DNA from: an uncultured Oscillospiraceae bacterium
Lineage (GTDB): Bacteria; Bacillota; Clostridia; Oscillospirales; Acutalibacteraceae
NCBI GenBank assembly: GCA_900544515.1
Contig: UQVI01000031.1
Span: forward strand, 1 to 13,089
Reading direction: 5' to 3'
Length of the DNA: 13,089 bases
The number at the start of each line of letters is the position of its first letter. The stretch's first letter is position 1. Shown here piece after piece: positions 1 through 6,964 of the stretch. The position numbers and the translations under genes are program-made. A model generated the notes under the pieces. It did not search any database, was not told the origin of the DNA, and saw nothing but the letters and a program-made list of their open reading frames with translations.

Positions 1-195
1 TTGCTGACGCAAGGCAACAGCGAAAACTTCATAAATTCGCTTTAATTCTGCATTTGGGGCAGGTTCGGATTTCTCTCTATTGCCTAATGTAATAATATAA
101 ACAAAAAGGGTCTCGAGAACGCCGATTCCTGCAAATAAACAGAAACACCATTGAAATATCGTATGGGCGGATTCAATATCCGCCCATATGTTTTT
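1..195 (-). other. Possible partial membrane-protein reading frame at left edge, no start codon
   Basis: The minus strand is open for 65 codons from just after a TGA (198-196) to the window edge. It reads as a hydrophobic stretch of about 25 residues (TIFQWCFCLFAGIGVLETLF and on) followed by a charged, helix-like tail ending in EVFAVALRQQ, which resembles a membrane segment with a cytoplasmic tail. There is no ATG, GTG or TTG in frame. The first codons also lie inside the perfect terminator hairpin at 162-196, which points the other way. It may be a decayed gene, a fragment joined at a rearrangement or assembly junction, or chance. The only plus-strand alternatives are short tails ending at 45 or 92. 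I do not recognise the family. Confidence 0.25.
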
Positions 196-196
196 T
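162..196 (+). terminator. Rho-independent terminator, plus strand
   Basis: Perfect 11-bp stem TATGGGCGGAT / ATCCGCCCATA around a 5-base loop (TCAAT), followed by TGTTTTTT. The T run is only on the plus side, so it ends a plus-strand transcript entering from left of the window and insulates the response-regulator promoter. Confidence 0.8.
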
Positions 197-232
197 CAAT
201 ATTACGGGACGATACCTCAGCTTTTCCGGGAG

Positions 233-258
233 GTATTTCTATTGCAGGAAAGAAATAC
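233..258. promoter_or_regulatory. Inverted repeat over the -35 region of the response-regulator promoter
   Basis: GTATTTCT (233-240) and AGAAATAC (251-258) form a perfect 8-bp inverted repeat with a 10-base spacer, and the putative -35 (242-247) lies inside the spacer. The position suits a dimeric DNA-binding regulator. A second weaker dyad, ATACCTC (212-218) with GAGGTAT (230-236), shares bases 233-236 with it. Which protein binds is unknown. Confidence 0.4.
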
Positions 259-270
259 AAATGATATAAT
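242..270 (+). promoter_or_regulatory. Sigma-A promoter with extended -10 for the VanR/VanS-like genes
   Basis: A perfect -10 TATAAT (265-270) is preceded by TGA, giving an extended -10 (TGnTATAAT). A weak -35 TTGCAG (242-247) sits 17 bp upstream. Transcription should start near 277, and a strong ribosome site GGGGAG (286-291) lies 7 bases before the ATG at 299. Confidence 0.7.
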
Positions 271-298
271 ATAAATATTATAAAAGGGGAGTGAAAAT

Positions 299-988
299 AT
301 GAACATTCTTGTTCTTGATGATGAGGCGGAAATTGCAGATTTAGTTGAGGTATTCCTGAAAAATGAGGGGTACACCATTTTCAAATTCTACAAATCAAAG
401 GCTGCACTTGAATGCATTGACACTGAACAGATTGACCTGGCACTCCTTGATGTAATGTTGCCTGACACAGACGGCTTTACCATACTGCGGAAGATACGTG
501 AAAAAGGACTGCTTTTCCCTGTAATTATGCTGACAGCAAGAGTTGAAGATACTGATAAAATCACAGGGCTTACTCTTGGTGCCGACGATTACATCACCAA
601 GCCGTTTAATCCCCTTGAAATGGTATCACGTGTTAAGGCGCAGCTGAGAAGATACACCTGCTACGGCAACAGCAAAAGAAATGAAAATATATTTGACTAT
701 ACAGGACTGATTGTAAACAAGGACACTCATCTTTGCACCCTTTATGAAAAGCCTGTACAGCTTACACCGATTGAATTCAAAATCATGTGGTTGCTCTGCG
801 AAAATGCAAACAAAGTTGTTTCAACGGAAGAAATCTTCGAAAAGGTGTGGGGCGAAAAATATCTGGACTGCAACAACACGGTTATGGTACATATCCGGCG
901 AATACGCGAAAAGCTGAATGAACCATCAAGGAATCCGAAATTTATCAAAACTGTATGGGGAGTAGGATATAAAATTGAAAAGAAATAA
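299..988 (+). CDS. VanR-like OmpR-family response regulator
   Basis: This 229-residue cytoplasmic transcription factor is phosphorylated by a partner kinase and then binds target promoters. Seen: a receiver domain (about 1-118) with the acidic pair D7/D8, phospho-acceptor D51 in LLDVMLP, switch T79 and invariant K101 in ADDYITKPFNPLEM, then a winged-helix DNA-binding domain (about 130-226) ending in TVWGVGYKIEKK. The ITKPFNPLE...QLRRY stretch is very like VanR regulators of glycopeptide clusters. The start has GGGGAG 7 bases upstream. The gene overlaps the kinase gene by 14 bases, so the two are probably co-translated. No van ligase or dehydrogenase gene is in the window, so the target is more likely the adjacent peptidase gene or another envelope function. 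Family membership is firm; VanR-like is by recalled motif similarity only. Confidence 0.95.
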   Translation: MNILVLDDEAEIADLVEVFLKNEGYTIFKFYKSKAALECIDTEQIDLALLDVMLPDTDGFTILRKIREKGLLFPVIMLTARVEDTDKITGLTLGADDYITKPFNPLEMVSRVKAQLRRYTCYGNSKRNENIFDYTGLIVNKDTHLCTLYEKPVQLTPIEFKIMWLLCENANKVVSTEEIFEKVWGEKYLDCNNTVMVHIRRIREKLNEPSRNPKFIKTVWGVGYKIEKK

Positions 989-2072
989 CAGAAAATTAAA
1001 AACAAAAATCCTTTTAAAATATTTTCTCACCCTGATTCTTTCAGCTGTTTTATGGATATTTTTAACACTGATTTTAGCCGATTCGATTTTAACTTTTCTT
1101 GATAATATTAAAGACAATATCTTTATTTACGATGTTTCTGCCGACTACGATTTTTATGTTTTATTATACCTTGCCTGCTCGGTCGGACTGTATTTAATAC
1201 TCGCTCTGATTATCAGCCTGATTTACCTTTCAAGGACTGCAGGCTTTCTCGACAAAAGCTATGATGCTTTTTCAGGCATACTGGATGACGATTATATTGC
1301 ACCTGACCTGCCGAGAATGATTAAACCCATACATACCAAAACACAGAGCAATATTAAAAATGCCCTCAAATACCGTGAATACCTTGCGCAGGAATCCGAA
1401 CAGCGTAAAAATGATTTGGTTGTTTATCTTGCCCACGATTTAAAAACACCGCTGACATCAATCGTAGGTTATCTTACCCTTTTGAAGGAAGCACCTGAAT
1501 TGCCTGCGGAATACCGCGCAAAGTACACGGATATCACCCTTGAAAAGGCGTACAGACTTGAACAACTTATCAACGAATTTTTCGATATCACCAGATTCAA
1601 TCTGCAGTCGATCGCTCTTGAAAACAATCACATTGATTTAACGATGATGATCAGTCAGATGGCAGAGGAATTTTATCCTGTTCTGAAAGAAAGAGGTTTG
1701 AGCTGCAACGTATCCATTCAGAGCCGAATTCATATTGTGGGTGATGCCGATAAGCTTTCAAGAGTTTTTGACAATCTTATGCGAAATGCAGTCAGCTACA
1801 GCTATCCGAATTCACAGATCACAATTTCGGCTCATACACAAAACGGAAAGGTAATCATCACCTTTAAAAATCACGGTGACAAAATCCCTGAGCAGAAGCT
1901 GAATATGATTTTTGAAAAATTCTTCAGAGCTGACAATGCACGCACAAGTGCCACAGGCGGTGCAGGGCTCGGACTTGCAATTGCAAAACAGATTGTTGAG
2001 CTGCACGGCGGTACAATCACCGCACAGAGTGATGATTATTACACAACCTTTACTGTCACACTTAATTTGTAA
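975..2072 (+). CDS. VanS-like membrane sensor histidine kinase
   Basis: This 365-residue inner-membrane kinase senses a signal and phosphorylates the adjacent regulator. Seen: transmembrane segments at about 13-35 and 61-85 enclosing an external loop of only about 25 residues; a dimerisation/phospho-acceptor helix with H154 in LAHDLKTPLTSIVGYL; an N box in DNLMRNAVSYSYPNS; and a G-rich ATP lid in GGAGLGLAIAKQIVELHGG. The H-box and N-box wording matches VanS-type kinases closely. The start codon is TTG at 975, with AGTAGGA about 8 bases upstream, inside the end of the regulator gene (translational coupling). The small external loop leaves little room for ligand binding, so sensing may be through the membrane or a partner. 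There is no terminator after the stop, so transcription can run into the peptidase gene. Confidence 0.95.
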   Translation: MKRNNRKLKTKILLKYFLTLILSAVLWIFLTLILADSILTFLDNIKDNIFIYDVSADYDFYVLLYLACSVGLYLILALIISLIYLSRTAGFLDKSYDAFSGILDDDYIAPDLPRMIKPIHTKTQSNIKNALKYREYLAQESEQRKNDLVVYLAHDLKTPLTSIVGYLTLLKEAPELPAEYRAKYTDITLEKAYRLEQLINEFFDITRFNLQSIALENNHIDLTMMISQMAEEFYPVLKERGLSCNVSIQSRIHIVGDADKLSRVFDNLMRNAVSYSYPNSQITISAHTQNGKVIITFKNHGDKIPEQKLNMIFEKFFRADNARTSATGGAGLGLAIAKQIVELHGGTITAQSDDYYTTFTVTLNL

Positions 2073-2111
2073 GAAAATCTTAAGAATTCCGATAATAATA
2101 CTTAAAACAAA

Positions 2112-2156
2112 TAAACCTCCTTTTTGATATAATTTAGCCAAAGAAGAGGAGGTTTA
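2112..2156 (+). promoter_or_regulatory. Inverted repeat that can sequester the peptidase gene's ribosome site
   Basis: TAAACCTCCT (2112-2121) is perfectly complementary to AGGAGGTTTA (2147-2156), which contains the Shine-Dalgarno GGAGG (2148-2152) of the next gene. G-U and A-U pairs could extend the stem inwards. The extended -10 promoter lies between the arms, so RNA started there lacks the 5' arm and has a free ribosome site. RNA reading through from the kinase gene carries both arms. Confidence 0.55.
2125..2133 (+). promoter_or_regulatory. Extended -10 promoter of the C39-like peptidase gene
   Basis: TGATATAAT (2125-2133) is an extended -10, the same nonamer as in the promoter at 262-270. 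The expected -35 position (about 2105-2110) is A-rich without a TTGACA-like match, which is typical of activator-dependent promoters. CTTAA words occur upstream at 2061, 2079 and 2101 and might be regulator half-sites, but the spacing (18 and 22) is irregular. The start site should be near 2140. Confidence 0.6.
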
Positions 2157-2162
2157 AAAATT

Positions 2163-3002
2163 ATGTATAATAAAAGAAATCAGAAAACCGACAGACAGGG
2201 CAGACTGCTGATACTGTCCGTTATCATTATTTTAATAATCGGCGGTGCCGTTTCCTTTTTCGTTGTGAGGTCAAACTCTGCCGATTCACAGAACAATGTA
2301 ATCTACACAAAGGATAAAAGCATTACCGATTACGATACTGCAAAAAAGGCAGTAAGTGACTATGCAGAAAAACACCGTTTCAGCCTTGACGATTATCCTG
2401 AGAGCCTTATCGAACTGCTTGGCAGAAACAGTGAAGCAAAGGATTTTGTCCTTTCTTATCCTGAGGAAAAGGATAAAGACCACAAGGTTGATTTCAGCGA
2501 ATACAGGAACTGTAAATCCGTACCCCTTTTTATGCAGTGGGACAAGCGCTGGGGGTACGAAATGTATGGCGATGATGTGGCAGGCTTAACTGCCTGCGGA
2601 CCTGTCTGCCTTTCAATGGTATCTGTATATCTTTTGCAGGACGCCAAATATTCACCTGACTATATGATTGATTGGGCAAAGAAAAACGGCTACTGCGTTA
2701 AAGGGCACGGTTCACTGTGGACGCTAATCAGCGAAGGCGGTAAAAAGCTGGGGCTTGATGTAACAGAAATCCCTCTTGACGAACAGCGTATCATTAACAA
2801 TTTAGAGGTCGGCAATCCGATTATCTGTATAATGGGTCCCGGTGCGTTTACGTCAACAGGTCACTTTATTGTACTGACAGGATATGAAAACGGAAAAATA
2901 AAAATCAATGACCCTAACAGCTATTCAAATTCCGAAAAAGAATGGGAATACGATGATATATATGATCAGATTAATAATCTGTGGGTGTTAAGGCAGCAAT
3001 AA
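2163..3002 (+). CDS. Membrane-anchored extracellular C39-like cysteine peptidase
   Basis: 279 residues. There is one N-terminal transmembrane anchor (about 14-36, after a positively charged start), a helical spacer (about 55-110) and a C-terminal papain-like domain of the Peptidase_C39_2 type. Candidate catalytic residues are visible in family order: Q125 in LFMQWDKRW (oxyanion hole), C145 in TACGPVC, H234 in GHFIVLTGY and D250 in INDPNS. The domain should face outside and may cut a peptide or peptidoglycan cross-bridge, or act as an amidase; the substrate is unknown. It follows the VanRS-like pair, in the place where glycopeptide clusters often carry a VanY carboxypeptidase. It has its own promoter and a leader that could block read-through translation. 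GGAGG lies 10 bases before the ATG. There is no linked ABC exporter or bacteriocin gene, so a bacteriocin-leader peptidase role is unlikely. Confidence 0.85.
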   Translation: MYNKRNQKTDRQGRLLILSVIIILIIGGAVSFFVVRSNSADSQNNVIYTKDKSITDYDTAKKAVSDYAEKHRFSLDDYPESLIELLGRNSEAKDFVLSYPEEKDKDHKVDFSEYRNCKSVPLFMQWDKRWGYEMYGDDVAGLTACGPVCLSMVSVYLLQDAKYSPDYMIDWAKKNGYCVKGHGSLWTLISEGGKKLGLDVTEIPLDEQRIINNLEVGNPIICIMGPGAFTSTGHFIVLTGYENGKIKINDPNSYSNSEKEWEYDDIYDQINNLWVLRQQ

Positions 3003-3010
3003 AAAATGAA

Positions 3011-3050
3011 GGACAGCAAGGTTAGCTGAAGTAACCTTGCTGTCCGCTTT
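3011..3050. terminator. Bidirectional Rho-independent terminator between convergent genes
   Basis: Perfect 14-bp stem GGACAGCAAGGTTA (3011-3024) / TAACCTTGCTGTCC (3032-3045) with a 7-base loop. The plus side continues GCTTTTAATTTTC; the minus side continues TTCATTTTTT. It ends the peptidase transcript from the left and the large surface-protein transcript from the right, whose stop codon is at 3050-3052. Confidence 0.9.
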
Positions 3051-6000
3051 TAATTTTCAGGAGGTATGTAATCCGTAATTGTTACTCTTGAATTTTCCTG
3101 CTTTTCCCGTCCGAATATTTCTTTGCCGTCTTTGGTCCGAACAGCTGTAACATACAATGAAATCCGCTGATTTGCACCATTCACAAGATTCGTATCAATC
3201 AGGATATTATTTTTGGTTGCCTTATAGGTATACTTTTCATATTCTCTTGTTGTCTCTATCCATTTCGCAACCGTTACATTGTAATATTCAGCATCTTCTA
3301 TTTCTGTCCAATATGCATAAATGCCGTTTTTGCTTTTATCATATTTAAAGCTGAGAGAATCAATTACACCCCACATATAGTAATATTGAGAAAAGTTATA
3401 GCCATTATATGAATATCTTACACGTATTGTGTTTCCCGAATTCTCTCCAACAGTTGTGTCCTTACCACCGACTTCTATTTTGATGTAAACATCTGACGGT
3501 GACACATCAACGGTTTTACCGTTTTTAAAGGTATATGTGAACTTGCTTTCACTTGCATCAAACTCATCGCCCGCTATAAAAGTCTTTCCTTGATTTGCAT
3601 CATAAGTCATTTTAAAGCCTTGATTGTTGAACGATTCTACAATATATATTGTTCTTGTATCTGAATATGTCTTTCCGTCTAGCGTAGCAGTAAAAACAGC
3701 CTCATATGTTCCAGCTATATCCGTGTCGATATTGCTAAGGGTAATCTGTTTATCCTGTGCTCTTGTAAAATTCTCATAGGACTGAAGCTTATATATATAT
3801 CGCTTTATGATATCTTCAACACTTGTTCCGACAATAAATGTATCCTCGTCACTTGAATATTCGGGTTCTACAATAAGATTAAGATTGTCGTACCCCTCTT
3901 TGTAACAGAAAACTTCAATTGATGGTATATAATAATATCTGTAGAGATATTTTTCTCTGTCTAATGAGAATTTCAAATCGCCAAAAGCTGAATTGATCGG
4001 ACTGTTTTCCGTTATTGTACCGCCGTTCCAGGTATTGTTTGTTATACCGTCCTCATCATTTTCAAAAATGCAGAAAGCATAAACTATATCATCAATCGGT
4101 ATATTACCAGAGCTGCCATCAGCAAATTTTGCAACGAACTCAAATTTGCTTAAATCAGGAGCAACCATATCATCAACCTTGATTTTTAACAGTTCAGGTG
4201 CATTTTTTACACGAAGCTCTTGTATCTCGTAAACATGACAAGTTCTGTATGTATATACTGTACCGTCAGGCAGCGTAAGTGTCGCATTCTGCCATCCTGT
4301 TTTATTTTCGTCATCAAGCTGCGCATACAAATAATTACGCCCTGTCTGTATTTGATACCAAGGGTCATCGGTCATTTTATCATATGCGGCATTATATTCT
4401 TTCCTTGTTAAATCTTTATTATTTAAGCCGTATTTTTCATATAAATCATCAAGCATATGATCATACGATAATACACCATCACCCATACATTTAAGCCAGC
4501 ATCTTGTTGCAAGCTGTTCTTCTTCCTTTCCGAACACGGTGTATGCTTCTGCACGCTGCATTGGTGCATAACCCTCGTCGCCGTAAACAAAAACGTTCAT
4601 AGACATAAGATATGTACCATCATAAAATATATCTATAAGCTGATAGCCAAGTGTATAAGGGTCGTACCCATAAAAATCCAGCTGACTTGGAACAAATTTA
4701 GTATATGAACCGTTTGAAAAAGTGTCACTGAAATGCACCCACAAAGTCCAGTCGGAGCCTGTTATAACTCCAAAATTATGTGTTCCGTCAATAGGCTGGC
4801 TTGATTTAAGATTAGGTATAATTCCGTCGCTGTATATATCTCTGCCTATTCCCAATTCCTCGCCATAATAATACAGAAATTTCGGATAAAGGTTTGTATA
4901 TGGATTGGGCTTAATTTGTGCACTCATTACTACATTTCTGCTTACAACTGTATATCTTTCTGATACAGTAAAGCCTTTATAATATACAGTAAAGGCTTTT
5001 GAGGTTCCCAGTGTTTCAATGGATGTATCAAGTCCTAAAACAGTAAAGGATTCCTCATCATCTGAATAATATATTTTTTCTTCAGGTGCATTCTTGTAAT
5101 AAACATAGATATAAAAATTGCTCAAATCATCCCCGACATAAAAACGACTGGTCTCTATACTTATTTTTTCAATATCCTTTACTAACACCTCAGCAGCTTT
5201 GACAACAATTTCAAATTCAAAATCTGCTTTGTCCGCAATTCTTACCGTTATCTTTTGTGTTCCGATTTGTGAAAAATCAGCACCCTTGATAATCTTCATA
5301 TCATACGGATAATACCAGTCGGAATAGCTGCCGTCGGAATACAAGAGCTTAGCTCTCATCCCGTCAAGGCTCAGCTTTGTATCCTCTGTAGTATAAATCA
5401 GCTTTGTAGGGAAGGACGCCTGCACACCTGTAACCGTTCGCTCTGTCTTATGGGCAGTTTTCTTAAGCGTAATTTCAAAAGCAGCACTTGCGCCGTCATA
5501 CGTAACAACGATTTTCTGCGTGCCTTCTAATGCCTTATTATAGCCCTTGAAAGTGCAATCTGCGGTATTAACCGTTCTTGTTGCTCCGCCGTCATAAACC
5601 GCTATGACAGTCAGACCTCTTGTGTCAAGACTCTCACCCCAGAGATATTCTGTCTTAAAGTCCTTTGAAAATTCAAGACGCAGTGCAACAGGCTTTGCAT
5701 CCTCTTTAATCTCAACAACCACATTCTTTATTTCAGGCTTGGTGGTCGTCTGTGCAGGTATTTCACTTTTTGCTTTTTCGGTTGTTGCCTGTACCGCTGC
5801 CGGCTGTTTCTTTTCTGCTTTTGTTGCAGGCTGAGTTGTTGATTCAACGTGCTTCTCAGTTGTTGTAACAGGCATTTTATCAACAACGATTTCATCCTCT
5901 TCATCGGCACTTGCTATGATGCCCCAGTCCTGAAACTTTTCTGAAATAGAATTCACAACCTCCTGTGCAACATTATAATCAAACATCTTAGCAATAACTG

Positions 6001-6331
6001 TATTGGCAGTTAAGGCAGACAAAAGAATGATGCAGGCAATAAGTGATGCACGCATACCACGGCTCAGATATTTAAAGCCGTTTGTTTTGCAGGCTGCCAT
6101 AATTTTATCACTGCTCATCATCGGAATTAAAACTGCAAAACCATTATCTTCCTTCTGCTCAAGCGCAATCAGCATATCTGTGCATTCATCAACCAAATCA
6201 CAGTCTATATCATCCGTATCCTTTTCAAGCTCTTCATCAATCATTTTGTTAAGCATTGCCTTAAGCTCTGTATTAAAATCCTTATCATCAAAAAGGGAGT
6301 TGATAACCTTTTCATTAACCAAATTATTCAT
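3050..6331 (-). CDS. Giant single-pass surface protein with Ig-like repeats, putative anti-sigma/sensor partner
   Basis: 1093 residues. A cytoplasmic domain of about 90 residues, acidic in its first half, is followed by one transmembrane helix (about 93-115), a Thr/Lys/Pro-rich linker (about 155-205) and a very long external part. The external part starts with three bacterial Ig-like (Big_3-type) modules at about 210-290, 300-378 and 383-463; the first shows the YLWGESLDTRGLTVIAVYDG pattern. A Tyr/Trp-rich region (about 468-700) that I do not recognise follows, then further beta-rich Ig-like stretches (about 704-985) and a fibronectin-III-like end (about 990-1087, WTEIEDAEYYNV...YVTAV). The gene follows an ECF sigma gene by 14 bases, with AAAGGAG before its ATG. 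This is the usual place for a membrane anti-sigma factor, so the cytoplasmic domain probably binds the sigma factor. No zinc HxxxCxxC anti-sigma motif is present. Topology is firm; the anti-sigma role is inferred. Confidence 0.8.
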   Translation of the reverse strand: MNNLVNEKVINSLFDDKDFNTELKAMLNKMIDEELEKDTDDIDCDLVDECTDMLIALEQKEDNGFAVLIPMMSSDKIMAACKTNGFKYLSRGMRASLIACIILLSALTANTVIAKMFDYNVAQEVVNSISEKFQDWGIIASADEEDEIVVDKMPVTTTEKHVESTTQPATKAEKKQPAAVQATTEKAKSEIPAQTTTKPEIKNVVVEIKEDAKPVALRLEFSKDFKTEYLWGESLDTRGLTVIAVYDGGATRTVNTADCTFKGYNKALEGTQKIVVTYDGASAAFEITLKKTAHKTERTVTGVQASFPTKLIYTTEDTKLSLDGMRAKLLYSDGSYSDWYYPYDMKIIKGADFSQIGTQKITVRIADKADFEFEIVVKAAEVLVKDIEKISIETSRFYVGDDLSNFYIYVYYKNAPEEKIYYSDDEESFTVLGLDTSIETLGTSKAFTVYYKGFTVSERYTVVSRNVVMSAQIKPNPYTNLYPKFLYYYGEELGIGRDIYSDGIIPNLKSSQPIDGTHNFGVITGSDWTLWVHFSDTFSNGSYTKFVPSQLDFYGYDPYTLGYQLIDIFYDGTYLMSMNVFVYGDEGYAPMQRAEAYTVFGKEEEQLATRCWLKCMGDGVLSYDHMLDDLYEKYGLNNKDLTRKEYNAAYDKMTDDPWYQIQTGRNYLYAQLDDENKTGWQNATLTLPDGTVYTYRTCHVYEIQELRVKNAPELLKIKVDDMVAPDLSKFEFVAKFADGSSGNIPIDDIVYAFCIFENDEDGITNNTWNGGTITENSPINSAFGDLKFSLDREKYLYRYYYIPSIEVFCYKEGYDNLNLIVEPEYSSDEDTFIVGTSVEDIIKRYIYKLQSYENFTRAQDKQITLSNIDTDIAGTYEAVFTATLDGKTYSDTRTIYIVESFNNQGFKMTYDANQGKTFIAGDEFDASESKFTYTFKNGKTVDVSPSDVYIKIEVGGKDTTVGENSGNTIRVRYSYNGYNFSQYYYMWGVIDSLSFKYDKSKNGIYAYWTEIEDAEYYNVTVAKWIETTREYEKYTYKATKNNILIDTNLVNGANQRISLYVTAVRTKDGKEIFGREKQENSRVTITDYIPPEN

Positions 6332-6345
6332 ATTATTTCTCCTTT

Positions 6346-6870
6346 CTACCAGTCAATACTGACCGATTGCTTTATTTTTTCTCTCAGACGCTGCAGACGT
6401 TTTGCTGCCGCTGTTTTGGAGATATTAAGTCTTTTTGCCGTTTCTTCAATGGTAAAATCATATATGTATTTATATGCCAGGAGTTGCTGCTCGTCAGGTG
6501 TGAGAATCGTATTCAACTGTTTATTGAGCATTTCATAATCAATATTGCTGTCCATTTTATTCTGCTCGTCAACAAGCTTATCCTCATAATCCGAAATAGG
6601 AACTATCCGGTTATTGCTTTTTGTCTTTTCTTCAAAGCATTTTAAAACAAAGTTGCCTGAAGTTTTATAAAGAAAGGCTCTCGGATTCTTGATTTCTTCG
6701 CCGCTGAGCATTTTTTTGTATAAAACCATAAATGCATTCTGCATACAATCCTCCGCACTGTCCTTGTCCTTCAGTTTAACAAGGCACATTTTATAAATAG
6801 GACTTTTGTATTCATTATATATTTGTGTAAATCTATCCTGAACAGCTTTCCTTTTATTATTACTATCCAA
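6346..6870 (-). CDS. ECF-type RNA polymerase sigma factor
   Basis: 174 residues from the chosen start. It directs RNA polymerase to a small regulon, probably while released from the membrane protein encoded next. Seen: region 2 (about 14-75) with the DSAEDCMQNAFMVLYKKM helix that recognises and melts the -10; a short linker; and region 4 (about 118-168) with TPDEQQLLAYKYIYDFTIEE and the helix-turn-helix ISKTAAAKRLQRLREKI that reads the -35. The frame opens at a GTG at 6879, but that codon overlaps the ribosome site GGGAGG (6884-6879). The TTG at 6870, 8 bases downstream of it, is the likely start. The gene is followed after 14 bases by its putative anti-sigma gene. The ECF family is clear; the subgroup and regulon are not. 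Confidence 0.9.
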   Translation of the reverse strand: MDSNNKRKAVQDRFTQIYNEYKSPIYKMCLVKLKDKDSAEDCMQNAFMVLYKKMLSGEEIKNPRAFLYKTSGNFVLKCFEEKTKSNNRIVPISDYEDKLVDEQNKMDSNIDYEMLNKQLNTILTPDEQQLLAYKYIYDFTIEETAKRLNISKTAAAKRLQRLREKIKQSVSIDW

Positions 6871-6891
6871 ACAACACACCTCCCTTTTAAT

Positions 6892-6923
6892 CAGGTAAAT
6901 TGTGATTTAAATCGCGTTACCTG
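6892..6923. promoter_or_regulatory. Nested palindrome in the sigma gene leader
   Basis: CAGGTAA (6892-6898) and TTACCTG (6917-6923) are inverted repeats around an inner perfect palindrome GATTTAAATC (6904-6913), whose centre is shifted by one base. On the minus strand it lies just downstream of both predicted start sites. It may be an operator, or a leader-RNA hairpin a few bases upstream of the ribosome site. Confidence 0.4.
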
Positions 6924-6931
6924 TTAAGTAG

Positions 6932-6956
6932 TACGGTCAAAGCAGCAAAAGTTGAC
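6932..6956 (-). promoter_or_regulatory. Possible ECF-type autoregulatory promoter of the sigma gene
   Basis: Minus strand: GTCAAC (6956-6951), 15 bases, then CGTA (6935-6932). ECF promoters typically have an AAC-containing -35 and a CGT-containing -10 about 16 bases apart (for example Bacillus sigma-W, TGAAAC and CGTA). The sigma factor may therefore transcribe its own gene. The match is short and could be chance. Confidence 0.35.
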
Positions 6957-6964
6957 ACAATTAT

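Noticed and set aside
299..2072. Vancomycin-resistance gene cluster
   Set aside because: The regulator pair and a VanW-domain protein are Van-like, but no D-Ala-D-Lac/D-Ser ligase, VanH, VanX, VanT or VanY gene is in the window, and the two Van-like loci are about 8 kb apart on opposite strands.
2163..3002. Bacteriocin-leader peptidase or ABC exporter C39 domain
   Set aside because: The protein is a stand-alone membrane-anchored enzyme with no exporter helices or nucleotide-binding domain and no double-glycine precursor gene nearby.
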